Positions 43,011-52,500 of a DNA stretch of 64,000 nucleotides are shown here, one piece after another (within the stretch, counting starts at the first letter, position 1; every line of letters starts with the position of its first letter). The stretch spans positions 32,432-96,431 of the forward strand of contig CAYLLT010000006.1 of the NCBI GenBank assembly GCA_964384465.1. Reading direction: 5' to 3'. The notes beneath the pieces were generated by a model. That model made no database searches, had not been told where the DNA came from, and saw only the letters and a program-made list of their open reading frames with translations. This stretch comes from CAYLLT01 sp964384465. Lineage in GTDB: Bacteria > Planctomycetota > Phycisphaerae > UBA1845 > PWPN01. Made by a program: the position numbers and the translations under genes.

Positions 43011-43936
43011 GTGGTCGACGCCTGCTGATTATTTCGCCGGTACGGAATGAGGCGGCGTATCTCCAGCGGACGATCGACACTGTTGTGGCCCAGACCGTCC
43101 GTCCGACGGCGTGGATGATCGTTGATGATGGTTCGAGCGACGCAACTGCGGAGATTGCCGCCCGCGCCGCCATGGAGCACGAGTGGATTCGAGTTCTCCG
43201 GCGTCCGGATCGGGGGGTGCGCAAGGTGGGCGGGGGGGTCATCGAAGCCTTCGACGACGGGCTCAGCCGGTTCAAGCTTGATGACTTCGAGTACGTCTGT
43301 AAGCTCGACGGCGACTTGGAACTGCCGCCGCGCTACTTCGAGCTGCTCTTCGAGAGATTCGCGGCTGATCCGCGACTTGGCACGGCCAGCGGTAAGTGCT
43401 GGCTGGTCACGGCCCATGGACTGGAACTGGAACGCACGAACGACGAATTCTCTCTTGGGGCGGCAAAGCTCTATCGAGTCGCCTGTTTCCGGGCCATCGG
43501 TGGTTTCATCCGCGAGGTGATGTGGGATGGGGTTGATTGCCATCGGTGCAGGATGTTGGGCTGGACGGCTGCCAGCTTCGACGATCCTGAGATACGGATC
43601 CGGCACCTGCGTCGCATGGGCTCTTCTTACAAGAGTATCTATCGTGGTCGGCTCCGCTGGGGATATGGTCAGTATTTCATGGGGACGCAGCCTCTTTACA
43701 TACTTGCGATAGCGGCTTACCGCCTTTTCGACAAGCCGATGATCATCGGAGGTCTACTCATCGGGATCGGCTACTTTGGCTCTCTGCTACAAGGACGACC
43801 TCGGCACGATGATCCTGAATTCCGCAGGCACCTGTCTACCTGGCAGCTCACAAAGCTTCGCTCCGATGTGGCTCGCGTGCTCCGAGGGCAATGGCGGCCA
43901 AGTGCACGTGAGCCGAGCGCCCGGTACATGATCTAG
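43007..43936 (+). CDS. GT2-family glycosyltransferase
   Basis: ATGA overlaps the previous stop. The 309-residue protein has LLIISPVRNEAAYLQRTID, WMIVDDGSSDATAEIA, YVCKLDGDLELPPRYFE (DGD) and a C-terminal part EVMWDGVDCHRCRMLGW, with one or two helices near the end (PLYILAIAAYRLF, MIIGGLLIGIGYFGSLL). Its stop codon is inside the left end of the second MITE copy. The C-terminal half is duplicated in the broken gene at 46703. Confidence 0.9.
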   Translation: MSGRRLLIISPVRNEAAYLQRTIDTVVAQTVRPTAWMIVDDGSSDATAEIAARAAMEHEWIRVLRRPDRGVRKVGGGVIEAFDDGLSRFKLDDFEYVCKLDGDLELPPRYFELLFERFAADPRLGTASGKCWLVTAHGLELERTNDEFSLGAAKLYRVACFRAIGGFIREVMWDGVDCHRCRMLGWTAASFDDPEIRIRHLRRMGSSYKSIYRGRLRWGYGQYFMGTQPLYILAIAAYRLFDKPMIIGGLLIGIGYFGSLLQGRPRHDDPEFRRHLSTWQLTKLRSDVARVLRGQWRPSAREPSARYMI

Positions 43937-44017
43937 CAGCCTGTGGCAAAAGTCGATTTCACCCCTTCTGGCGGGGTCAAAAACGCGGTTTTCTGGACTT
44001 CTGCCACGGGCTGCTAG
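43933..44017. mobile_element. Short palindromic MITE, copy 2 (with CTAG target duplication)
   Basis: The 77-base core 43937-44013 is identical to 15068-15144. Both ends carry CTAG, where copy 1 carries TTAA, so each copy has its own 4-base target duplication; both fit the consensus YTAR. The left CTAG supplies the TAG stop codon of the GT2 gene, so the insertion may have changed the C-terminus of that protein. Confidence 0.8.
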
Positions 44018-44141
44018 GGAGCAATCGCACGCTGCTGGGAACCCCATCTGGGGGATTGCATCGCTCGCCTATCTATTACTGTTTCGCTCATACGCTGGTC
44101 CGGATGTTCGTGCGCCAGCCGTACTTCCCGCAACAAAATAG
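44018..44141 (+). other. Short unrecognised gene tail between MITE and acyltransferase gene
   Basis: A + frame reads GSNRTLLGTPSGGLHRSP and HTLVRMFVRQPYFPQQ up to a stop that overlaps the next ATG. It has no start of its own. It could be the end of a gene interrupted by the MITE, or chance. Confidence 0.25.
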
Positions 44142-45332
44142 ATGATGCCAGATATCTACGCCGGTAAAAGGCTCAGTAGGGGAGCGCCGGTTCGGATCCT
44201 CGTCGATGGTCCATCTTCAACCGGCCGTCTGGCATGTCTCGATCAGGCTCGTGCCGCGGCGATCCTCGTCATGATCATGGCTCATTACCTACCTGGGATC
44301 GCCAAGCGCGTAACGGTAGTTAATAGGCTCTGGGGCATTCTGGAGGTCATTGCCCGTTTTGCCACGCCGGCCTTCGTTGTCGTCTTCGGAATCACTGCCG
44401 GATTTGTCTTCATCGCTCGAATCCGCCGAGGTGATCGGACAGAGACGAATCGGCGTCTGCTGCGTCGTTTCGGCGTACTATTGGTATGCGTCGTCCTGGT
44501 CCGACTTCCCGATTTAGCGGCCTTAGTGCATGCGGGCAACTGGCACCCCCTGGCGTGGCTCCAAGCCACATACGGCGTACTTTGGTTCTTCGCCCTAGCC
44601 TTCCTTTCATTGCCACTGTGGCTTCGCGTCGTGGTGGCGAGGCCACTGTTAATGGGCAGCGGAGCGGGGCTCATGCTTTGGCTGGTTCACTCTGTTCTCG
44701 CCTTCCGTTTGTGGCCGTACTGTCCGCAGTATCCGGTGCTCGAGATATTGCGGCTGGCTCTTATCTCCGGCGACTATGGCTATCTGCCACTGATGGGCAC
44801 GGCCTTGATGGTTCTTCCGTTGGGCGTAGCCTTCCGGCACGCACTGCTTCGGGGCGACGTTGGACACTTGCTTCTCCGCCTTGTCTTTGTGGGCATCGTG
44901 GCCATGGCGGCGGGTCTGTTGTATGGCAACCTGCTGGGCGATCTGACTTACACGGGACTCGTGAACTCCGAACTCAAGGCTCCGGCCCGAGGCTGGTACT
45001 ATCTGATCTATGGCGGCGCCGCCGGCATTCTGCTCGCACTGCTCGGAATCCTGGAGTGTCATGTCGCCCTTTATCGCAAGCTCACGTATCCGTTTACGTT
45101 GGCCGGCCAGTGTGCGTTGCTGATTTATGTAGGGCACTTCCTCGTCTTCCCGGCGATGTACATTCTTGACTGGTTTATACCTACCGGCAGTATCGATGGC
45201 CGCGCCCGCCTGCTGCTGGCCGCAGTCCTCGTCGTAACTCTCTTTGTCACCTTGATCCTGCGCCAACACGTCAAGAATACGGCTCGGCAACGAGCCGTGT
45301 GGGCGGTGGGAACGCCGGCTCTGACCTCGTAG
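44142..45332 (+). CDS. Membrane acyltransferase-like protein (DUF1624/OpgC-type)
   Basis: The 396-residue protein starts with a short cytoplasmic part, then RLACLDQARAAAILVMIMAHYLPG, the 'R..D..R..ai..mi..H' segment of OpgC/DUF1624 and acyltransferase-3 relatives. About ten membrane helices follow, including ATPAFVVVFGITAGFVF-like and FTLAGQCALLIYVGHFLVFP. The Asp-Arg pair and the His are the conserved residues of the group. It probably acylates the EPS at the membrane. The start has no good ribosome-binding site, so ATG 44145 is equally possible. Confidence 0.75.
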   Translation: MMPDIYAGKRLSRGAPVRILVDGPSSTGRLACLDQARAAAILVMIMAHYLPGIAKRVTVVNRLWGILEVIARFATPAFVVVFGITAGFVFIARIRRGDRTETNRRLLRRFGVLLVCVVLVRLPDLAALVHAGNWHPLAWLQATYGVLWFFALAFLSLPLWLRVVVARPLLMGSGAGLMLWLVHSVLAFRLWPYCPQYPVLEILRLALISGDYGYLPLMGTALMVLPLGVAFRHALLRGDVGHLLLRLVFVGIVAMAAGLLYGNLLGDLTYTGLVNSELKAPARGWYYLIYGGAAGILLALLGILECHVALYRKLTYPFTLAGQCALLIYVGHFLVFPAMYILDWFIPTGSIDGRARLLLAAVLVVTLFVTLILRQHVKNTARQRAVWAVGTPALTS

Positions 45333-45345
45333 GAGAACCGTCATC

Positions 45346-46647
45346 GTGCCCGTTGCACCCGATCTGAGGCCATCTCGCCTCGGTGGGCTTTTGCCTCACG
45401 CTTTGATTGTGGCGGCCGCCGTGTACCTTGTCTATGCCGGCACTCTTAAGCCGTCGCAAGCCCGCGGCCGCAATACGCACTTTTATTACGCTGCTGGCAA
45501 GTGTTGGCTGGCTGGTGAATCTCCATACAATTTCCGGGCTTTCAGCTCCCGGCTCGGGCGAACGTTCGATCTGCCCCCTCAACCTTTCGTCTATCCACCC
45601 ACCGTCTCTGTCGTTTGTGTCCCTCTGGCTATACTGCCGTGGAAAGTCGCCCGCGTGGTGTTCGATTGTTTGAACTTCGCGGCACTGGCGGCCGTGTGTT
45701 GCTTCTCCGCACTCATCGTCGGCAGGGCAGCCAGCCTGGACTGGCGCAGCCCGCCAATTTGGGCGTGGACCGGTGTGGGTTTACTGCTTTTGAGTCCCAT
45801 TGTGCTGTGTATCTACGTGGCCCAGATCAGCTTGATCGCGTTGGCTGGAGTCCTCGCTACCATCTGTTGTTGGAGTACTCGGCGACCCTGGCTCGGTGCG
45901 CTGCCGCTCGTGTTTGCCAGTGTCAAGCCTCAGTTGTCCATATTGCCGTTCACCTACATGCTGGTCGCCGGTGGTCTCCGCCTGTTGCCTGGGTTGTTGC
46001 TTGCGGCTGTCGTTACGGTCGCTACGTTGGCGATCACCTCAGTTTCGGCTTTACGCGCGGACCTCGCCGAGTCCCTGCGGGGTCATCTGGCCCTTGAGTT
46101 CAACCGCTGCGAGAACTTCGCAAGCCTTTCCTCCCTGCTGGGTCGGCCGCCGCTCGGGATGGGTGGCGTGCGTGCCGGAACCGGTGTCGCCGTTCTGCTG
46201 ATGATAAGAGCGGCCCTGTGCGATCGACCTCGTCAGCCGCCCCAGGTCGTTCTGTCTGTCGATTCGCGAACGGCGTCGTCGACGCTCTCAGGGCTGCCGC
46301 TGATGAGCTTCGCCCTCATTCTTGCTGCGGCCGGTCTGTTCGGCCCGTTGCATGACTATGACCTGGGACTCTACCTGCCGTTGGTGACGATGCTGGCCGT
46401 GACCAACTGGGGTTGCCGCGTGTTGTTGCTCCCGGGCCTGCTGCTGCTCGGGCGGCCGCATTTGCTCGCCGCTCTGCTCACCCATCTGCATGCACAAGCG
46501 GGTGCCCGGTACATCGCGTCCTCCCTCACGGGGACGATCCTCGTGTTTCTGGTTTCCCTTCTGCTGTGGCGGAATCGATCGGCCCCCAACGGCCCGTACA
46601 TAGATCATTTTGTGCCGATCCCGATCACCCTCCAGCCTGATCGCTGA
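45346..46647 (+). CDS. GT87-family (DUF2029) membrane glycosyltransferase
   Basis: A GTG start at 45346 has an AGGAGAA ribosome-binding site. The 433-residue protein has about ten membrane helices with the DUF2029 pattern: GRNTHFYYAAGKCWLAGESPYN after helix 1, and FVYPPTVSVVCVPLAILP. The usual Asp of this loop (xxDFxxYY) is replaced here by Thr-His-Phe, which could lower or abolish GT-C activity. It lies 13 bases after the acyltransferase gene and is probably co-transcribed. It is a distant paralogue of the 20346 protein. Confidence 0.75.
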   Translation: MPVAPDLRPSRLGGLLPHALIVAAAVYLVYAGTLKPSQARGRNTHFYYAAGKCWLAGESPYNFRAFSSRLGRTFDLPPQPFVYPPTVSVVCVPLAILPWKVARVVFDCLNFAALAAVCCFSALIVGRAASLDWRSPPIWAWTGVGLLLLSPIVLCIYVAQISLIALAGVLATICCWSTRRPWLGALPLVFASVKPQLSILPFTYMLVAGGLRLLPGLLLAAVVTVATLAITSVSALRADLAESLRGHLALEFNRCENFASLSSLLGRPPLGMGGVRAGTGVAVLLMIRAALCDRPRQPPQVVLSVDSRTASSTLSGLPLMSFALILAAAGLFGPLHDYDLGLYLPLVTMLAVTNWGCRVLLLPGLLLLGRPHLLAALLTHLHAQAGARYIASSLTGTILVFLVSLLLWRNRSAPNGPYIDHFVPIPITLQPDR

Positions 46648-46702
46648 TCCCAGAGCGACTGGAGTTGGAAGTCGCGGCTCGTCGTAGGCGAAATGCCCGA
46701 CC

Positions 46703-47275
46703 ATGTTCGCTGATTGCCCCCGGCTCCGCTCCATACCTCGCTCCTCCAGTGGTCCGACGCGTCCGCCGACATTATCGCACGGCAAGCGATTCGTTCAAGA
46801 CCGGGCTGGTCGAAACCTCACTTGGGAGCACCAATTCTCGATCGGGGCGTGCAAATGTTATCGCGTGGCATGCTTCCTGGAAATCGGTGGCCTTGTGCGC
46901 GAGGTCATGTGGGACGGAATCGAATGCCATCGCTGCCGGATGTGCGGCTGGGAGGCGCGGAGCTTCCGCGATCCGGAGTTGCGTTTCCTCCATCTGCGGC
47001 CGATGGGCTCGTCATTCCGCAGCGTCTACTACGGTCGAGTTCGGTGGGACTACGGACAGTATTTCATGGGCACGCCCCCGCTATATGCCTTGGCCATCTC
47101 CACTTACCGGATGTTCGAGCGCCCGTGGATCATTGGCGGCCCGCTCATCTTGGCCGGTTACCTGCGCGGACACCTCCAGTGCCTGCCGCGGTACGAGGAT
47201 CCGGCTTGCCGCCACCACCTGCGTGAATGGCAATTGTCTCGGTTGCGCCTGCGTAGGCAGAAATTGGGCGACTGA
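46703..47275 (+). pseudogene. C-terminal half of a duplicated GT2 glycosyltransferase
   Basis: From about codon 40 the frame repeats the C-terminal half of the 43007 protein: FSIGACKCYRVACFLEIGG, REVMWDGIECHRCRMCGW, HLRPMGSSFRSVYYGRVRWDYGQYFMGT and HHLREWQLSRLRL. The N-terminal 150 residues with the DDGS and DGD motifs are missing, replaced by a nonsense start (MFADCPRLRSIP). It cannot be an active transferase. It shows that this part of the cluster was duplicated and then truncated. Confidence 0.8.
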
Positions 47276-47277
47276 CC

Positions 47278-48396
47278 ATGTCTCGTGCTGACCAACTAGC
47301 TATAACTGCCCGAGAGTCGACGTCCGGCAAAGATGCGCTCGGTTGGCTGTGTTGCACGGAGTGCCGCGCCCCGCTGAGAGTCCGGTCGGACCGGGTCGAA
47401 TGCAGCCGCTGCGCCAAGACTTGGCCATTTCGCAATAGAGTGGCCGACTTCACCAACAGCAGCAAACGGGCGGACGAGGGGACGTTTGAATCTTTTAGCC
47501 GGGCACTGGCCGACCTAGTTCGCGTAGCCGAATCTTCCGGGTGGTTCGAGGCCCTTCAGGACGTCATTCGACCGCTTCCCGGAATCGGACCTGGTATGTT
47601 CAGGTACGTGACGGACGAATCCAAGGGCGACCTGGTCTCACTCATGGCCATCGGTCCCGGTGACAAGGTGCTCGATCTGGGCTGTGGGCTCGGGTCGGTG
47701 TCGGTGGCGATCGCCCAGCGTGGTGCACACTGCCACGCGTTGGATATTTCCTGGGAGCAAGCAACCTTCACCGCCATACGCTGTCATCAGCAAGGTTTCG
47801 GCGATGTGCGCGCGGTCTGTGCCGGCGATGACATGCGTCTTCCGTTCGCGAACGAGTATCTCGACGCGATCGTTATGAACGGGGTGATTGAGTGGCTCGG
47901 CTGCGCCGATCGCTTCGTCGGCTCCCCTGAGGAGGCGCAGCTGGCCATGCTTCGCGAGGCCCATCGCGTTCTGAGGACGGGCGGACAGCTCTACGTGGCC
48001 ACCAAGAACCGGTACGCCCTGCTTCATCTGCTGGGCGCCAACCCCGATCACGTCACGCAGAAGCGGTGGATCGGTCTGCTGTCCCCCCGGCTTCAACGAT
48101 GGGTGACCGCCAACCGCGTTCCGGATACGCGGGCCCGGCTATACAGCCTCGGAGGATATCGCCGCCTTTTTCGCGAAGTTGGTTTCGTTGAGAAGACGGT
48201 ATACGCGGTTTTGCCCGAGTTCCGTCACCCTAAGCGATTCATCCCACTGACATACCTCTCTCCCATCGGCTTCAAGGGACCGGGAAGCAGTTCCAATTAT
48301 AATCGGAAAATCGAGAGTATTCTCGCCGGAATTATCCCGGGGTTCCTCCTCAAGTATCTCACCTTCTGCTATGGCTTCGTGATGGAAAAAGCATGA
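47278..48396 (+). CDS. SAM-dependent methyltransferase with N-terminal zinc ribbon
   Basis: The gene starts two bases after the broken GT2 frame. The 372-residue product has a Trm112-like zinc ribbon (about residues 24-50: LCCTECRAPL and VECSRCAKTWPF) and a class I methyltransferase core: DKVLDLGCGLGSVSVAIAQRG (motif I), ALDISWEQATF, DDMRLPFANEYLDAIVMNGVIEWL and EAHRVLRTGGQLYVATKN. It should methylate a sugar or lipid-linked intermediate. The phosphotransferase starts in its stop codon, so the two proteins probably work on the same substrate. Confidence 0.85.
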   Translation: MSRADQLAITARESTSGKDALGWLCCTECRAPLRVRSDRVECSRCAKTWPFRNRVADFTNSSKRADEGTFESFSRALADLVRVAESSGWFEALQDVIRPLPGIGPGMFRYVTDESKGDLVSLMAIGPGDKVLDLGCGLGSVSVAIAQRGAHCHALDISWEQATFTAIRCHQQGFGDVRAVCAGDDMRLPFANEYLDAIVMNGVIEWLGCADRFVGSPEEAQLAMLREAHRVLRTGGQLYVATKNRYALLHLLGANPDHVTQKRWIGLLSPRLQRWVTANRVPDTRARLYSLGGYRRLFREVGFVEKTVYAVLPEFRHPKRFIPLTYLSPIGFKGPGSSSNYNRKIESILAGIIPGFLLKYLTFCYGFVMEKA

Positions 48397-49322
48397 AGAG
48401 TTTCTGTGAGCGGGTCATTGAAGACTTGCAGAACTCGGCTCGCCTAGGGGATCTGCACGAGCGGGGCTGGTACTCGGTCACAGGGAAGGCTGGACCGAAT
48501 GCCGTCCTCAAGATAGTGATTCCGCCATCGGGTGGTGATCAGGGGTATGTCCTTACCATCGCCAGACACGCCGACACGGCGGTCGTGCGGCACGAAATCG
48601 ATATTCTTAATCGACTGAGGCAGACACTTCCTGGTGGTTTGACCTCCACGATCCCCGAAATCGCGGCACACGGCCGGATCGATGATCGTGCCTGGTTCGC
48701 CGTACCTTTCTATGGATCCGTTGGCGTGCACCGGATCACTCGTAGATTAGCCCGAAATCGACGAAATAAATGGGTCACGCACTGGGTCACCGACTTAGGG
48801 CGTCATACCCTCGGTCCGAGCTTGAGCCCCGAGTGGCTGGAGGTTCGATACGCCGATACCATCCGTCGCGTGGAGCAGGATCCTGCGGTTTCCGAGCATG
48901 TTAAAAGTAGTCTTCGTGAAAGCTTTCAGACTGTGTTCGACCGCGCCAGGCAAATCCCAACCGTCTGTTGCCATGGCGATCTCTGGTCGGGAAACATCCT
49001 CTGGCAGCGCGGCTTCAGGAGTGCGGTCGTGCTCGACTGGGGCGCGGCGCAGTGGCCGGGTCTGCCCGCTGTGGACCTCTGCCGCTATGCGCTGGGGAAC
49101 TTTGGATCAAACGCCCTTATCGCCGAAGTGATCGGGCAATATTGCCGGGCGATTAACCTCGATCCGACGCTGGTCCCTCCTCTATATGACCTCTATAACG
49201 TGTTCATCAAGTCAGAGTTGGACCTGGCTTATGCTGCTCAACCCCACCTTCGATATGATCCGTTCACGGCCGTCAGCAGAGCGCCCTCACAGAGCCTGGC
49301 ACAACTGATGGCGGCCTGCTGA
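48393..49322 (+). CDS. Kinase-fold phosphotransferase (APH/choline kinase-like)
   Basis: ATGA at 48393 overlaps the methyltransferase stop. The 309-residue protein has the aminoglycoside-phosphotransferase core: catalytic VCCHGDLWSGNIL (His194, Asp196) and the metal-binding AVVLDWGAAQWPGLPAVDLCRYA. The N-lobe is short and the Lys of the ATP site could be in NAVLKIVIP. In EPS and LPS loci such kinases phosphorylate a sugar or a lipid-linked glycan, e.g. to cap or mark chains. With the methyltransferase it resembles WbdD-type methyl/kinase chain terminators, but as two proteins; this is inference. Confidence 0.8.
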   Translation: MKSFCERVIEDLQNSARLGDLHERGWYSVTGKAGPNAVLKIVIPPSGGDQGYVLTIARHADTAVVRHEIDILNRLRQTLPGGLTSTIPEIAAHGRIDDRAWFAVPFYGSVGVHRITRRLARNRRNKWVTHWVTDLGRHTLGPSLSPEWLEVRYADTIRRVEQDPAVSEHVKSSLRESFQTVFDRARQIPTVCCHGDLWSGNILWQRGFRSAVVLDWGAAQWPGLPAVDLCRYALGNFGSNALIAEVIGQYCRAINLDPTLVPPLYDLYNVFIKSELDLAYAAQPHLRYDPFTAVSRAPSQSLAQLMAAC

Positions 49323-49351
49323 CTGAAGATGATCGGCTGTGCTGTGAAGGA

Positions 49352-49543
49352 ATGAGGATCAGAGTGAAGCAAAACCGGATCAGAGTTCTCCAGATCGCTG
49401 AGGCCTGTAGCGGATCAGCAGACGCGGCCTCGATCGACACGATCATGGAATTGCGAGATGTATTTCTGGCAGCTTCTTATGAGGATTCTTCAGTTGCGGC
49501 TCCTGCAGTCAGAGTCGCGGGCATCGTGAAATGGGGGATTTGA
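49352..49543 (+). pseudogene. Short frame, possible GT4 N-terminal remnant
   Basis: The 63 codons begin with NRIRVLQIAEACSG, which resembles the first strand of GT4 glycosyltransferases, but the following residues do not continue the fold. It ends just before the TPR gene. It may be a remnant or an unrelated small peptide. Confidence 0.3.
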
Positions 49544-49545
49544 TC

Positions 49546-52500
49546 ATGAAACGGGATTCGATAATGGCAAACAATGTGCGTAGAGGTGGAGCTGTGATGA
49601 AACTCGTGGCTCTGACGGTAGTCCTTGGACTGCTCAGCCTCGGGCTATTCCTCGGTCACAAGTACCGCAAGCAGGCCTCGACTCGCAAGGCACTGGAAGC
49701 GGGATTGGCCACCTACAACGCGAGACAGTACACCGCGGCCGCAGCCAACCTCGGCAAGTACTTGACCGTCAATCGGCAGAATGTAGATGTCCTCTACAAA
49801 TACGCCGAGTCCCAGCTGTACCAACGACCGCAAGCAAAAGGTTCATTGAAGCAGGCTGCCTCCGCCTTGGAAGCGGTTTGCCGAATCGAAACAAATAACG
49901 CGAAGGCATCTGAACTCTTGGCCCAGGTTTATCTCAGTGTGGACGACCCCGACAACGCCGAACGGGTGGCGAGGGCTTGGCAGCAGGCATCACCGGATGA
50001 TGCGCGCGCCGGCCAGACACTCGCAACCGCCCTTATTACTCGCGGGAAAGTGGATGAGGCAAAGACCGTGCTCCAGGCGCTTCTAAAGAAGCATCCCCAG
50101 CAGGTTCAGGCCGCGATCAGCTTGGCGGTTGTTCTTCTCCAGCAGAAGCAGAACGCTTTCGACGAAGCGAACAAGATCGTCGATGCTGCGGTGGCGGCAG
50201 ATCCCCAATCGCCAGCAGCATTGCTGGCCCGCGCCCGATTCAAACTGGCGACCGGCCAGTACAAACCTGCGCGAGAGGACGTTGAAGCCGCGGAGAAATT
50301 GAATCCTTCGGATGTCAAATCATGTCTCGATCTCGGAATTCTGCTCACTGAAACCGGCCTCAGTCAGCGCGCGACAACCGTTTTCGACCGCGCCGAGAAA
50401 ATGGCACCCGCAGATCCGCAGGTATACCTCACGCGCGGGCAAGTCGCGATAGACTCCGGCGACGCCAGTGCGGGCGCGGCGTTGGTCGACCGGTTGCTTG
50501 CTGCTCCCCTAGGAGAGCGCCGTTTTGATCTTCTCCCCATGGCGTGCGAACTCTACATCGCCGCCCATCGCACTTCTGATGCCAGAAAGCTGCTCCAACA
50601 GCTCAGACAGGACGAAGCATCCTCCGAAGTTGTGGCATGCAATGAAGCGGCGATCACGATGGCGGAGGGTCAGACCTACCAGGCGATCCAACAACTCGAG
50701 CAGGTAGTTCGCCGCGCTCCCAAATACGCCCGCGCTTACCTGTTTCTGTCGCGCGCCCAGGCTCGCGCGCAGGATCTTGGCAGGGCGGCTGATTGTTGCC
50801 GTAAGTACTTGGAATTAGTTGGTACATCACCAGCTTCGCTGAATGAGCAACTTGAGCTGACAAACCTCTATGCGAGGCTAGGCCGTTGGGCCGATGCCGC
50901 GCGCGTCGCCGTCGACGCCGAGCGGGTGGGGCCCTACAAGCCTCGGGCGGTACTCGTGAGCATCGAAACTCAGGGGTATGCCGCCCGACCTAAAGGCGTC
51001 AAGCCAGACCCCGCCATGATCCAGCGACTCCACGAGCGAGTGAAGCAGCTCGTGGCAGCGATTCCGGATAATCCGGGTCTGCAGATCCTGTTTGGCCGGT
51101 TCACCGCATGGGCCGGCCGACAGCAAGAAGCGGAACAACTCTTGGAGTCGATCGCCCAGAAGCCCGCGAGCCGAGTTTCGGCGCTGCTCGCGCTGGTGGA
51201 GATTGAAGAAGAGGCCGGACTGTTTGATCAAGCCATCACTCACTGCAAGTCCGCGATCGAAAGCTCCAACAAAGATCAGGTAGCGGAGGTCAAAGTTCGC
51301 CTCATCGAGTTGCATCTCGCGAAGGGCGACGCAGCCACCTCAGAAAAGCTCGCCGAGGAGCTGGTTTCTGCCGACATGGGACAGGCGGGGTCACAAAACC
51401 GCATTCGGGTCGCACAGATGTTTCTCCGCAAAAATCAGCGGGATAAGGCACGAGCTATTCTCGTGAGAGCCATTCAGGAGGACTTGAAAGACGTGCCTGC
51501 GAGGCTGCTGCTGTTGCACCTGCAGTCGGCAGCAGATCAAAACCCCAGTCGTCAGGATATTGTCGATCAGTTACGGCAGATCCAGGGTGATGGGACCGAG
51601 AGGTTGCATGTCTGGCAGGCCCAGATCTGGCTCGATCGCGAGGATTGGCAGAAGAACCGACCCCAAATCGAATCACTTCTGAAACAAGTTCTCGAGACAA
51701 ACCCCGTGTCGCAGGATGCCGCATTCGGGATGGGTCTGCTGTACGAGAAAGCAGAGGAGACGGATCAGGCGCTCGCCATGTTTGGCCGCGCTTTTGATGC
51801 CAATACATCAGATCTCGCCGTGGCCACACATTACCTTGCTGCCGCATCCCGCGCGCAACATTGGGCTGCGGTGGACCACGTGCTCGATGTGCTGCCGGCT
51901 GATGATGCGATGTTGCAGGAATATCGGATCGCCCGCGCGTTCCGGCGTGGGGATACACAACAGGCAGAGCAGATGTTGCGGGCGAAAGCCGAGGCGGATC
52001 CTGGAGATTCCAGCTCGCGCCTACAGCTCGCCCACATTCGTTTATTGCGCAATGAGACGACCGAGGCCATGAAACTCCTGGAAGACGCTGCGAGGATCGC
52101 CCCCGATAGCCCGGAGGTTCTCACGGCTCGCGTGCAGTTGCATCTGGGCCGGTCGGAATGGGATCAAGCGATCGCACTGTGCAACCAGGCGTTAGCCAAG
52201 GGCGCGGTGCCGCAGGCGCTCGCACTGCGGGCGAGCGCCAACGCTGATTCGGGGCATTTCGCCGAGGCGGAAGCGGACCTGCGCCGCATAACGGAAATTA
52301 AAGGCTGGGAGGAGCGTGGCCTGGTTGCGATTGGTCAGCTGTATGCGTGTCATGGCGAAACGGAGAAAGCCATCGAGAAATGGCGGGCAGCTCTGTTGAT
52401 CCTGCCCAAATCGATATCAATCCGGCGCGAGGTCGCTACGGCCTTACTCGCCGGTAACCATCAGCAGCAGGAGGAAGCTCTGAAACTTCTCTCCGACCTG

